Source: a virus
Strand: one strand, 5' to 3'
IMG/VR virus record: IMGVR_UViG_3300006789_000066
Location: 1-37,317 of that record
Length of the DNA: 37,317 nt
In this document: one piece after another, positions 1 through 6,704 of the stretch
How positions within the stretch are numbered: position 1 is the stretch's first letter
Layout: every line of letters begins with the position of its first letter
Made by a program: the position numbers and the translations under genes
The notes under the pieces: generated by a model
What the model saw: only the letters and a program-made list of their open reading frames with translations
The model's database searches: none
Told to the model about the DNA's origin: nothing

Positions 1-58
1 ATTCTTCAGATACAAGATACCTGTTATAACCTTCTTGTATAGCGTGATCGAACTTCAT
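1..58 (-). CDS. 5' end of a late gene, cut by the window edge
   Basis: Only the first 19 codons are visible (MKFDHAIQEG then YNRYLVSEE), reading leftward off the window. The start is the ATG at 58. It is supported by a late-promoter motif AATAAATA on the same strand at 65-72, ending six bases before the ATG, the same geometry as the other late genes here. The product cannot be named from so little sequence. The motif overlaps the stop codon of the upstream gene (68-691), so this gene could be read from its own late promoter and also by read-through. Confidence 0.6.
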   Translation of the reverse strand, partial: MKFDHAIQEGYNRYLVSEE

Positions 59-64
59 TTTATA

Positions 65-72
65 TATTTATT
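65..72 (-). promoter_or_regulatory. Late promoter motif AATAAATA
   Basis: The minus strand reads AATAAATA, six bases before the ATG at 58. It matches the NATAAATA late-promoter motif described for marine T4-like phages (T4 itself uses TATAAATA, read by gp55). Gene 55 is in this window. It overlaps the TAA of the preceding gene. Confidence 0.6.
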
Positions 73-691
73 TGAAAATCAATTGTTTTGTCCTGATATT
101 ATTAAAATATTCACTAGACAAAAAATTTAATTCATATTTAGTAGCAAATTTTTTAACTTTTTCGAATGTAAAATTTTCTATTTTAAATTTAGATAGTGTA
201 GAATTAATTTTTAAGACCGTACCTCTAGCTCTTCCATCGTTGGACTTAACCAGCTCTTTAAAATAAGGTAAACTTCTCATTGATATAACCACCTTTATAG
301 GTAAAACACTTCTCATCTTCAATAATAATTTTGTAAGAATGTCTAGATATTGTTTTTCATTAACATAGTTTAATATTTCGCTTTCATATAACTGGGTATT
401 ATTAAAATAAACAATTATTTTGTTATTGGAGTTAATTCTATTAATAAAATCAACAGTACCTTTAATTGAATGATGAAAAAATAATTTTTTTATATCTTTG
501 TTTTGAAATCCTCTTTCTTTAAACACATCCATTAATTGATTTTGATGTATATCATCTAATAACTCTTTGTCAAACTTTTTATGAATGTCTTGAAAGTCGA
601 TAAGAGTTATATTGTATTGTGAAAGAGTAAATCTCACTCTTAAATTATAGATTAGTAAGACTAATAATTCAACTCTTTTTAATTCTACCAA
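68..691 (-). CDS. Conserved-looking hypothetical protein, 207 aa
   Basis: I do not recognise this protein. It is a mixed alpha/beta, lysine-rich, soluble-looking sequence with alternating hydrophobic strands (for example IIVYF near residue 92 and IKVVIS near 132) and a motif around NDGRARGTV near residue 151. No signal peptide, membrane segment or P-loop is visible. Its start overlaps the end of the GIY-YIG gene by 23 bases, so the two are probably translated from one message. The preceding start region has no obvious Shine-Dalgarno. The neighbouring genes on this strand have late promoters, so late expression is likely. A virion or packaging role would be a guess. Confidence 0.7.
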   Translation of the reverse strand: MVELKRVELLVLLIYNLRVRFTLSQYNITLIDFQDIHKKFDKELLDDIHQNQLMDVFKERGFQNKDIKKLFFHHSIKGTVDFINRINSNNKIIVYFNNTQLYESEILNYVNEKQYLDILTKLLLKMRSVLPIKVVISMRSLPYFKELVKSNDGRARGTVLKINSTLSKFKIENFTFEKVKKFATKYELNFLSSEYFNNIRTKQLIFK

Positions 692-1082
692 GTCTTAGGT
701 TTATAATACCATTGTAATAATCTTCTTTTAAAAGAACATCATGATCAAATTGCATTTTAGCTTCATAATATGCTAATTCACTTTTACTATTACAAAATCT
801 AATAATTTCGAATGAAAATTTATCTTTTCCTAATACTTCTATGTCACTGTTTAACTTATCAGAAGAACCTGTATATGATTTCCAATCTGTTTCTTTAACT
901 ACATGTCTTTTGTTTTTCTTACCCTTAAGAGGAGGACGTTTGAGAATTGTAGTTGCTTGTTTCTTACCGATGTATTTTCTTCCGTTAGTTGTATTTGTGA
1001 TTAGGTAAATAAAACCGTAGAACGTGTCGGGTATCTCTTTCTCTTCGAGATTATAAGTCCAATGACCGTAGTTATCCACCAA
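669..1082 (-). CDS. GIY-YIG domain protein, putative endonuclease
   Basis: 137 aa. The GIY-YIG core is visible near the N-terminus: YGFIYLITN at about 22-30 followed by NGRKYIGKK at about 33-41, then a conserved-looking KETDWKSYTGS segment and a C-terminal YYEAKMQF helix with the acidic residue expected of the fold. Proteins of this length and layout recur in marine T4-like phages near the uvsY/uvsW region and are annotated as putative endonucleases. It looks like a resident phage gene, not a homing intruder, because no gene is interrupted. The start is TTG at 1082 (or the next codon, GTG at 1079), five bases after the upstream stop, so translation is probably coupled to the poly-lysine gene. 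Confidence 0.8.
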   Translation of the reverse strand: MVDNYGHWTYNLEEKEIPDTFYGFIYLITNTTNGRKYIGKKQATTILKRPPLKGKKNKRHVVKETDWKSYTGSSDKLNSDIEVLGKDKFSFEIIRFCNSKSELAYYEAKMQFDHDVLLKEDYYNGIINLRLGRIKKS

Positions 1083-1087
1083 ATAAT

Positions 1088-1333
1088 TTATTTCTTTTTG
1101 GATTTTGTTCTACTCTTTTTCTTTTTCTTCTTTTTCTTCTTTTTCGATACACCGGATCTTCTTTCCATTGCACCTAGAGCAAAAGGTCGTCTAGCATCAC
1201 CAGGAGCATATAAACCTGGACCAGAAAAATGTGATTGATCCCAACTCCCCAACACACCACCAGAGCCAGCGACATTACCACCATCTTCTTCTGATAATAA
1301 AGCTCTTAAAAATGCGTTTTTGTAGATTGACAT
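1088..1333 (-). CDS. Small protein with a poly-lysine C-terminal tail
   Basis: 81 aa. A glycine-rich N-terminal half (GGNVAGSGGVLGS near residue 18) is followed by about 19 residues that are nearly all lysine or arginine (SKKK...SRTKSKKK). I do not recognise the family. The tail is encoded by a homopurine run of AAAAAGAAG-type repeats at about 1090-1146, a place where polymerase slippage could change tail length. A basic tail suggests binding to nucleic acid or to an acidic partner. The strand and neighbours suggest late expression, but no good NATAAATA lies directly upstream. The start ATG (1331-1333) overlaps the -35 box of the divergent uvsY promoter. Confidence 0.65.
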   Translation of the reverse strand: MSIYKNAFLRALLSEEDGGNVAGSGGVLGSWDQSHFSGPGLYAPGDARRPFALGAMERRSGVSKKKKKKKKKKSRTKSKKK

Positions 1334-1355
1334 TAGCTGTTTTAAGTAATAATAT
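1327..1355 (+). promoter_or_regulatory. Sigma70-like promoter of uvsY
   Basis: TTGACA (1327-1332), a 17-base spacer and TAATAT (1350-1355), then seven bases to the uvsY ATG. The -35 lies on the start codon of the divergent gene at 1333. The predicted transcript would begin at or within a few bases of the ATG. Confidence 0.6.
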
Positions 1356-1362
1356 TTAATAG

Positions 1363-1761
1363 ATGTCTGATATTATACAAAATTATCAAAAAGAACTTAA
1401 TGAGCACTTGGTAATAGATGAATTCACTTTAAAAGACGTGCAATTACAACTTCCCGGTAGGAGACATATATGGGTTGGTAGATTAATGAGACATAAACAT
1501 GAAGTTAATCAGTTAAAAAAGAAAAAGACAGAAAATCTTGCTGATTTAACAAGAAAGATACAAGAACAAAGTAATGTACGTTTATCTACACCAGCTGCTG
1601 AAAAAGTCGCTGAAAATACGGAACAAATAAAGAAAATAAATAGTGATCTACTTGAGCATTATTTGGTAATCGAATATCTTGAAAAAGTAGAAAAAATTAT
1701 GAGTTCTATTGGCTTTGATATAAGGAATATCATAGAAATACAAAAATTAGAGACACAATGA
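1363..1761 (+). CDS. uvsY: UvsY-like recombination mediator
   Basis: 132 aa, close to T4 UvsY (137 aa). UvsY helps load the UvsX recombinase onto gp32-coated single-stranded DNA during phage recombination-dependent replication. The protein is all-helical and basic in the middle (HKHEVNQLKKKK near residue 45) and ends in IEYLEKVEKIMSSIGFDIRN, which matches the conserved C-terminal helix of UvsY in marine T4-like phages (a pattern of the type YLE..I..I..RGF.I.N.I). UvsX, UvsW, gp46/47, gp41 and gp32 are all in the same window, which fits. The stop overlaps the next start by four bases (ATGA), so a sugar-metabolism gene is co-translated with it. Confidence 0.82.
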   Translation: MSDIIQNYQKELNEHLVIDEFTLKDVQLQLPGRRHIWVGRLMRHKHEVNQLKKKKTENLADLTRKIQEQSNVRLSTPAAEKVAENTEQIKKINSDLLEHYLVIEYLEKVEKIMSSIGFDIRNIIEIQKLETQ

Positions 1762-2240
1762 TAGATATTAGGCTTATTTTATTTGATATCGATGGTGTAT
1801 TAACAGATGGTAAAGCTGCTTATAATAGCAAAGGTGAAGTTATATCGAAATCATACAATCAAAAAGATATAACTGCTTTAAGAAGGTTTCATGCCGAGTT
1901 AGGTATAACTATTGCTTTATTTTCTGGTAGTTTAGACATAAACCCAGCATTTGCCGAAAGAAGAAAGTTTGCATTTCATCATGTATCGCATAGAAATGGT
2001 GAAAATAAGAGTCAAAAATTAAACGATATTTGTTTTGATTATAATACTCCTGCATCGCAAGTAGCATTTGTTGGAGATGACATACAAGATTTGGAAATTA
2101 TGAAACGTGTTGGTTATGCTTTTTGTCCTGAAGATGCTATTGATGAAATAAAAAAAATATCTTGCATATTACCCGTTAAAGGTGGTGACGGTGTTAGTTC
2201 TCACCTATTTGAATATATTAGTAATACATATAAATCATAA
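1758..2240 (+). CDS. HAD-family phosphatase, KdsC-like
   Basis: 160 aa, the size of KDO-8-phosphate phosphatase (KdsC) and of the phosphatase part of acylneuraminate cytidylyltransferases. HAD motif I is FDIDGVLTDG (residues about 9-18, nucleophile Asp in DxD), motif II is the Ser in ALFSG (about 53-57), motif III is a Lys near residue 84, and motif IV is FVGDDIQD (about 109-116). The C2-cap-less layout and the VLTDG sequence are typical of the KdsC subgroup. It probably removes phosphate from a sugar phosphate in the cytoplasm. It is followed after three bases by a sugar nucleotidyltransferase, suggesting a short sugar-activation pathway. The exact sugar cannot be read from sequence. Confidence 0.85.
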   Translation: MIDIRLILFDIDGVLTDGKAAYNSKGEVISKSYNQKDITALRRFHAELGITIALFSGSLDINPAFAERRKFAFHHVSHRNGENKSQKLNDICFDYNTPASQVAFVGDDIQDLEIMKRVGYAFCPEDAIDEIKKISCILPVKGGDGVSSHLFEYISNTYKS

Positions 2241-2243
2241 AGA

Positions 2244-2960
2244 ATGAACGTAGTTATTCCAATGGCTGGTAAATCGTCGGCTTTTAAAGAAGCTGGAATT
2301 GATATACCAAAACCTTTTATTGATATAAAAGGAAAAACAATGGTACAAAGAGCGTATGAAAGTATAGGTATAGACGCGAACTACTATTTTATTGTTTTAA
2401 AAGAACATGATAAAAAATACCATGCATATGACGTAATAAGTGAGTTTTGTCCAGAGGCAAAAATACTTTTTGTAGATGAAGTAACAAGTGGACCGGCTGA
2501 GACATTATTTGTTTCCAAAAAATTTATTCCTAATGACCAACCGTTGATTCAAACAAACGTGGATCAAGTATTAGATTGGGAACCAGATAGATTTATAAAA
2601 TTTATTGAAGATGAAGACCCAGATAGTGCTGTTGTAACATTATATACGGTAGATCCTCATTATAGTTTCATTGTTCCTGATCAAAACAACAACGGGGTGG
2701 TACTTAAAGAAAAAGAAGTACACTCATGTCACGGATTAATTGGTACCCATTATTGGAAAAAAGCAGATCTTTTCTTTAGTTCGTTTTTAGGAGCTAAAAC
2801 AAAAGGCTATAAGTACAATGATGAGATTTATGTGTCTTTAACCTTTAATGATTTACTGGATAGAGGTCATAATGTTAAAAACTATTGCCTAAAACAACAT
2901 GAAATACAGCATGTTATAGGAAGTCCAGATGAATTATCGATATATGAAAGGCAACTTTGA
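2244..2960 (+). CDS. Sugar-phosphate nucleotidyltransferase
   Basis: 238 aa, Rossmann-like GT-A/NTP_transferase fold. The N-terminal signature MNVVIPMAGKSSAF followed by DIPKPFIDIKGK (lysine that contacts the sugar phosphate) is the nucleotide-binding loop of enzymes that join NTP and sugar-1-phosphate. A NVDQVLDW segment near residue 110 supplies the metal-binding Asp. Typical lengths for the family are 230-260 aa. It lies between a HAD phosphatase and a putative glycosyltransferase, so it probably makes the nucleotide sugar that the third gene uses. No Shine-Dalgarno is visible. Translation is probably coupled to the preceding gene across three bases. Confidence 0.85.
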   Translation: MNVVIPMAGKSSAFKEAGIDIPKPFIDIKGKTMVQRAYESIGIDANYYFIVLKEHDKKYHAYDVISEFCPEAKILFVDEVTSGPAETLFVSKKFIPNDQPLIQTNVDQVLDWEPDRFIKFIEDEDPDSAVVTLYTVDPHYSFIVPDQNNNGVVLKEKEVHSCHGLIGTHYWKKADLFFSSFLGAKTKGYKYNDEIYVSLTFNDLLDRGHNVKNYCLKQHEIQHVIGSPDELSIYERQL

Positions 2961-3753
2961 TTGTACAATATTAGTTTTAAGTTCTGATTTTTATCAGCCT
3001 ATCTTAAAGATTTGGGATTTCTATCATCAAAAAAATTGGAAATGTCCTTATGACGTTATTACTGTTAGTAACAAAAAAAAGTACGAAAGCAAAAATATAG
3101 AATGTATAGTTACCGGTGTTCCTTGGGACGAAAATGCAAGCCATTTTAAACCAATGGTGCTTGAAGGTCTTAAAAAGGTAAAAACAAAATATGTACTTTT
3201 TATGGTGGAAGATCAAATTATTGTTAACAGAGTGGAGAATGATAACATATACCATGCATTAAACTTTATGGAAAACAATGATATTACCAAATTACGTTGT
3301 TTATCAATGCCAGAACCAGATTTACCACTTGAAGGAGACCCACAAGGACCTATAAATGATGAAAATTTTGGAACAATTTCAAAAGATAATGAATATAGAA
3401 ATTCTTTGCAAGCAGCAATATGGAATAAAGATAGATTTATTGAACTACTAAACAGCAAAGATGAAGATTTTTCAGGTTGGATATTAGAAACTGATAAAGA
3501 TTTCAGGGAATACTCCAAAAAATGGAAATATGTAGCTTGTAGACAAGGAAAAGGTGGTACTTTGTTATCAAGAAACGAAGGACAAACAGATTCTCCATTA
3601 ATTCAATATGTAGAATTGGTAAGATGGGGTAAGTTAGATCATATTTACTATGATTACTTTATGGATATGTTCAAAAAAGACAAAATCGACATATCTTCTA
3701 AGGAATACGAACCTTTTGGTGGTAATTTAACCAAAGAAGAACTTCCACAATAG
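2929..3753 (+). CDS. Putative glycosyltransferase, GT-A-like
   Basis: 274 aa (or 269 aa if the ATG at 2944 is used). The start overlaps the nucleotidyltransferase by 17-32 bases. No family is certain. The N-terminal part alternates strands and helices (CTILVLSSDFY, then YDVITVSN), and YVLFMVEDQII near residue 88 looks like the strand plus acidic metal/nucleotide-binding motif of a GT-A glycosyltransferase. A later SRNEGQTDSPL segment may contact an acceptor. It has no signal peptide or membrane helix, so it should be cytoplasmic. Its position as third gene after a phosphatase and an activating nucleotidyltransferase is the main support for a sugar-transfer role. Confidence 0.6.
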   Translation: MNYRYMKGNFDCTILVLSSDFYQPILKIWDFYHQKNWKCPYDVITVSNKKKYESKNIECIVTGVPWDENASHFKPMVLEGLKKVKTKYVLFMVEDQIIVNRVENDNIYHALNFMENNDITKLRCLSMPEPDLPLEGDPQGPINDENFGTISKDNEYRNSLQAAIWNKDRFIELLNSKDEDFSGWILETDKDFREYSKKWKYVACRQGKGGTLLSRNEGQTDSPLIQYVELVRWGKLDHIYYDYFMDMFKKDKIDISSKEYEPFGGNLTKEELPQ

Positions 3754-3761
3754 ATTAAATA
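3754..3761 (+). promoter_or_regulatory. Possible variant late promoter ATTAAATA
   Basis: ATTAAATA ends six bases before the ATG at 3768. It differs from NATAAATA at one position, and the same variant at a similar distance precedes the paralogous gene at 4110. No -35 is visible. This is a weak call. Confidence 0.3.
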
Positions 3762-3767
3762 AGAGTC

Positions 3768-4076
3768 ATGAATACTATTAGAAGGGTTGGCGTATGGTCC
3801 TGTGCAAAAGTATACGCAGTATGTGGGTTACTAACAGGAGGCCTTTTAGGAGGTATAGTAATTTTACTTACTTTAATCGGGGGAGCTTCTGGTCTTTCAT
3901 CTGAGTTAACAGGGATGGATGCTGGAGCAGGTATTGCAGGTGCTCTAATGGCAACAGGATTTATGATTGTTGCCTATGGTATCGGTGGTTTGGTAATTGG
4001 TGTTTTCACAGCCTTATTTGGTAATTTAGCTCTTAAATTATGCGGTGGGTTGGAATTAACTATCGATGCTCCTTAA
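3768..4076 (+). CDS. Small integral membrane protein (paralogue 1)
   Basis: 102 aa. It starts with VGVWSCAKVYAVCGLLTGGL, a first hydrophobic helix (about 10-38). A glycine/alanine-rich second hydrophobic stretch (about 52-92) ends in GGLELTID. This VGV-SxAKI start with a closing GGxEhxh motif is seen in small bacterial membrane proteins of unknown function, loosely similar to DUF3566-type proteins. The next gene (4110) is clearly its paralogue. Expected in the inner membrane, function unknown. It follows the sugar cassette by 14 bases and may have its own near-late promoter. Confidence 0.75.
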   Translation: MNTIRRVGVWSCAKVYAVCGLLTGGLLGGIVILLTLIGGASGLSSELTGMDAGAGIAGALMATGFMIVAYGIGGLVIGVFTALFGNLALKLCGGLELTIDAP

Positions 4077-4094
4077 GAAAAATAGGGAGTTTCC

Positions 4095-4102
4095 ATTAAA
4101 TA
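4095..4102 (+). promoter_or_regulatory. Possible variant late promoter ATTAAATA
   Basis: ATTAAATA ends seven bases before the ATG at 4110. It is the same one-mismatch form of NATAAATA as at 3754-3761. Weak call. Confidence 0.3.
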
Positions 4103-4109
4103 TATAGCA

Positions 4110-4400
4110 ATGAAAAAACTACATAAAGTCGGGGTATTGTCCTTAGCAAACATTCTTGCGTTGCTCGGGGCATTGACAGGAGCAATTAAGGTCGCGGTTT
4201 TTCCAGTATTAGCTTTAGTAGCTGGTGGTGGTTTAGGTGATCTTGATGCTGCAATAAACACAATCGGGGAATCCGTTACAGCAAACATCAAAGATGTTAT
4301 TTCATTTGCTGTTGCAGGGTGGCTCGGTGGAGCAGTTTATGGATATCTCATAAACATAGTATTGGGTTGGCGTAATGGATTAGATGTAGAAGTTAAGTAA
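4110..4400 (+). CDS. Small integral membrane protein (paralogue 2)
   Basis: 96 aa. The start HKVGVLSLANILALLGALTG matches the opening of the preceding gene, and the end WRNGLDVEV matches its closing motif, so the two arose by tandem duplication. Two to three hydrophobic segments (about 8-42 and 62-85) predict an inner-membrane protein. The middle loops have diverged strongly. Function unknown. The stop overlaps the end of the convergent gene (4393-4692) by eight bases, and an intrinsic terminator for this strand lies 36 bases downstream, inside that gene. Confidence 0.75.
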   Translation: MKKLHKVGVLSLANILALLGALTGAIKVAVFPVLALVAGGGLGDLDAAINTIGESVTANIKDVISFAVAGWLGGAVYGYLINIVLGWRNGLDVEVK

Positions 4401-4692
4401 CTTTATCAATTATTTGATGGACGTTATCCCAAGACACCCTGTCTATTATTAGGCAGGGTCGTTTTTTCTCAGTAACCGAAATTCTATAACCATACACTTC
4501 TTCATGTGGACATACTATTTCATTTATAAAATCCCACAAGTGGGTTCTTTTTAACCAGTGAAAATACATGTCTTTGTTTTCTCTTTTAGCTTCCAATATA
4601 AATTCTTGCTGTGAAACTAACAGTAGTGCTCTTAGAGCACCGCTTTCGGAAGGCGGTTCAACTATCCCTTCGAAAAATATAAAGGGTACCAT
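4393..4692 (-). CDS. Hypothetical late protein, 99 aa
   Basis: I do not recognise this protein. It starts with VPFIFFEGIVEPP, has an amphipathic QQEFILEAKRENKDMYFHW segment and ends RVSWDNVHQIIDKVT. There is no membrane helix or signal peptide. It stands alone on the minus strand directly behind a perfect NATAAATA motif (GATAAATA, 4698-4705) five bases before its ATG, so it is almost certainly a gp55-dependent late gene and perhaps a minor virion or assembly protein. Its 3' end contains the terminator of the convergent plus-strand operon. Confidence 0.7.
   Translation of the reverse strand: MVPFIFFEGIVEPPSESGALRALLLVSQQEFILEAKRENKDMYFHWLKRTHLWDFINEIVCPHEEVYGYRISVTEKKRPCLIIDRVSWDNVHQIIDKVT
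4436..4467 (+). terminator. Intrinsic terminator of the 1363-4400 operon
   Basis: ACCCTGTC (4436-4443), loop TATTATTA, then GGCAGGGT (4452-4459), an 8-bp stem with one G-T pair, followed by C G and six Ts. It lies 36 bases after the plus-strand stop at 4400 and is embedded in the coding sequence of the opposite-strand gene 4393-4692. Confidence 0.75.
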
Positions 4693-4697
4693 TTAAT

Positions 4698-4705
4698 TAT
4701 TTATC
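4698..4705 (-). promoter_or_regulatory. Late promoter motif GATAAATA
   Basis: The minus strand reads GATAAATA, five bases before the ATG at 4692. It directly abuts the -35 box (4706-4711) of the divergent uvsW promoter, so polymerase bound for one direction should hinder the other. Confidence 0.65.
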
Positions 4706-4733
4706 TTGAAAAAACAGGTTATTCTGATATAAT
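4706..4733 (+). promoter_or_regulatory. Sigma70-like promoter of uvsW
   Basis: TTGAAA (4706-4711), 16-base spacer, TATAAT (4728-4733), then seven bases to ATG. The predicted start of transcription falls on or next to the start codon, so the message is probably leaderless. Confidence 0.75.
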
Positions 4734-4740
4734 TATATCA
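4725..4740. promoter_or_regulatory. 16-bp perfect palindrome over the uvsW -10
   Basis: TGATATAATTATATCA is its own reverse complement. It covers the -10 box and ends one base before the uvsW ATG. It could be an operator, or a chance AT-rich palindrome; about one of this length is expected by chance in a window this size and composition. Confidence 0.35.
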
Positions 4741-6177
4741 ATGGCCAAATTTGATTACGATAAACGTAAACGCCAAGCTATAATAAAATCTGAAAATCTA
4801 AACTTTATAAGAGAACATTTCTCTTTTGAGAACGAAGGTGCACGATTTGCAAGAAGGTACGGTAGATATATGCCTGCAAGAACATATGTTATTACACCAG
4901 CAGGTAAATATGAAGTTGGTCTTACAGCTAATATTATAAAGTTTATTAAAAAAGAATTTCCTAATGAAAAAATACAATTAGAAAAGCCACTCCTAGAAGC
5001 AATTAAACCAAATATAAGTTTTGAAGAAGCAAAGCTAAGTTTAGAACTGAGGGATTATCAAACTGAAATTGTAAATGAGTGTTTAGACAAAGGTCGTGGT
5101 GTGGTAATGTTAGCAACTGCAGGGGGCAAAACATTAACCATGGCAAGTATGCTTGAACAGATATATCAAAAATCAAAACAAGATACATGGAAAGCTCTTA
5201 TTATTGTTCCTGACTTAGGACTAGTAAATCAAACGTTTGATGACTTTACCAAATATGAATGCACTTTTTCTTTTGGTAAATGGACCGGAAATATACCCGT
5301 TGACATGACTAAAAATGTTATAGTTGCTAATTTAGGTATTTTACAAAGTGATAAAACCGATTTAGAATGGATACAGTATATAGACGTTTTAGTGATAGAC
5401 GAATGTCATAAAGTAAGACGGTCAAATAAAGTAAACAAAATAATAAAAAGTATACAAACGGAAAACAAATTTGGTTTTACAGGTACGCTTCCTGATAACA
5501 ATGCTGATCAATGGAATATTATAGGTAAAATAGGTCCTGTAATATATCAGAAAAAAAGTTATGAATTAAGAGTAGAACATTATGTAACTAATGCAGTAGC
5601 TCAAGTAGTAAAACTTCATTACAAAAAACAACCCAACTATGCAATAGATATTTCTGAACCTGGCGAGCGTTATCGACAAGAGTTTGAATTTTTGTTTGAA
5701 AATAAATTTAGAAATGGTATAATTAAAAAGTTATCAACAGGTGTTAAAAATAATTCACTTATATTAGTAGATTACATTAAACACGGTGAAGCACTTTTTG
5801 AAGAATTAAATAAAAATGATCAAGGAAAGAAAATATATTTTATAAGAGGTGAAGTAGATGTTGAAGAACGTGATAAAGTTAAAAGACTCATTGAGCGGGA
5901 TAATAATATTATTTGTATTGCTATTAGCAGGATTTTCTCAACTGGCATTAGCATTAATAATCTTCATTACATTATCTTTGCTAGCGGTGGTAAAGCAAAA
6001 ATTAAAATCCTTCAGTCAATTGGTCGTGGGCTTCGTTTGCACGAAAGCAAAAACAAATTAGTTATAGTTGATATTGCTGACCAGTTAAGGTATGGTCAAG
6101 CTCATTCTGATAAGAGAATAGATCTTTATACAGAGGAAAATATTAACGTTAAAATAAGCGACTTTTACGAGAAATAA
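4741..6177 (+). CDS. uvsW: UvsW-like superfamily 2 DNA helicase
   Basis: 478 aa (T4 UvsW is about 500 aa). UvsW unwinds branched recombination intermediates and R-loops and helps switch T4 replication from origin-dependent to recombination-dependent mode. Visible helicase motifs: the Q-like LRDYQ segment at about 103-107, Walker A ATAGGKT at about 125-131, Walker B DECH at about 219-222 in VIDECHKV, motif III FTGTLP near 247, and motif VI SIGRGLRLHESK near 425. The first about 95 residues form the N-terminal DNA-binding domain. It has its own promoter and is followed by gene 55, as in other marine T4-like phages. Confidence 0.93.
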   Translation: MAKFDYDKRKRQAIIKSENLNFIREHFSFENEGARFARRYGRYMPARTYVITPAGKYEVGLTANIIKFIKKEFPNEKIQLEKPLLEAIKPNISFEEAKLSLELRDYQTEIVNECLDKGRGVVMLATAGGKTLTMASMLEQIYQKSKQDTWKALIIVPDLGLVNQTFDDFTKYECTFSFGKWTGNIPVDMTKNVIVANLGILQSDKTDLEWIQYIDVLVIDECHKVRRSNKVNKIIKSIQTENKFGFTGTLPDNNADQWNIIGKIGPVIYQKKSYELRVEHYVTNAVAQVVKLHYKKQPNYAIDISEPGERYRQEFEFLFENKFRNGIIKKLSTGVKNNSLILVDYIKHGEALFEELNKNDQGKKIYFIRGEVDVEERDKVKRLIERDNNIICIAISRIFSTGISINNLHYIIFASGGKAKIKILQSIGRGLRLHESKNKLVIVDIADQLRYGQAHSDKRIDLYTEENINVKISDFYEK

Positions 6178-6182
6178 ACTAG

Positions 6183-6210
6183 TTGAACTTGTACAAAACT
6201 ATAATATAAT
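6183..6210 (+). promoter_or_regulatory. Sigma70-like promoter of gene 55
   Basis: TTGAAC (6183-6188), 16-base spacer, TATAAT (6205-6210), then 11 bases to the ATG at 6222. A second TATAAT-like hexamer overlaps at 6200-6205. Confidence 0.7.
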
Positions 6211-6221
6211 GATACTTAGCC

Positions 6222-6704
6222 ATGCAAGCAAAAAAGCCTAAAAATGGAGTAAAAATTAAACCAAAGAGTAAAGAACATTATGTTAACTCAAAAGAATTTA
6301 AAGAAGCAATTGCAAAGTATTATACTACCGATGTTTGTAGTGAAGAATTAGGTGAAATGATTACAAAAATTGCTCATGGCTTGAGTTATGCACCGAACTT
6401 TATCAATTATTCATATAAAGATGAAATGATTGGTGATGCAGTAGTAAAAATGTTTACTGCTCTCTTTAATAAAAAGTTCAATTTAGATGCAACAGATTCT
6501 AATGGTAAGAAATACAACCCTTTTTCTTACTTTACAACTATTGCCTTCCATGCATTCATTAACAGGATTAAAAAAGAAAAACGTCACCACGAAGCTCTCA
6601 ATGAATATAAAGAGAGAGTCTACGAGGAAGCTTTAAATTCAGGCGACGAAGCTGAACAAAAGGTGTATGTTAAACCTGTTAGTGAGGATGATATATTCGA
6701 TTAA
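6222..6704 (+). CDS. 55: gp55 late-transcription sigma factor
   Basis: 160 aa (T4 gp55 is 185 aa). gp55 replaces the host sigma factor on core RNA polymerase and recognises the late-promoter -10 element. The C-terminal half shows the family's conserved block: PNFINYSYKDEMIGDAV near residues 58-74 and NPFSYFTTIAFHAFINRI near 101-118, followed by a basic KKEKRHH segment. These are the helices that bind the -10 DNA and the polymerase. The N-terminal about 25 residues are lysine-rich. Its presence explains the NATAAATA elements before the minus-strand genes. The partner coactivator gp33 is not clearly identifiable in the window, and the sliding clamp gp45, which also activates late transcription in T4, is at 30165. 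Confidence 0.9.
   Translation: MQAKKPKNGVKIKPKSKEHYVNSKEFKEAIAKYYTTDVCSEELGEMITKIAHGLSYAPNFINYSYKDEMIGDAVVKMFTALFNKKFNLDATDSNGKKYNPFSYFTTIAFHAFINRIKKEKRHHEALNEYKERVYEEALNSGDEAEQKVYVKPVSEDDIFD

Noticed and set aside
669-1082. GIY-YIG gene as a homing endonuclease or mobile intron remnant
   Set aside because: No split gene or intron boundary is visible, and proteins of this layout look resident in marine T4-like phages.
1085-1092. AATAAATT on the minus strand as a late promoter for the GIY-YIG gene
   Set aside because: One mismatch at the last base and only two bases from the start codon, unlike the 5-8 bases seen elsewhere.
3004-3518. Two overlapping minus-strand frames inside the putative glycosyltransferase gene
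   Set aside because: Hydrophobic, low-complexity translations typical of antisense frames in AT-rich genes; no late or early promoter.
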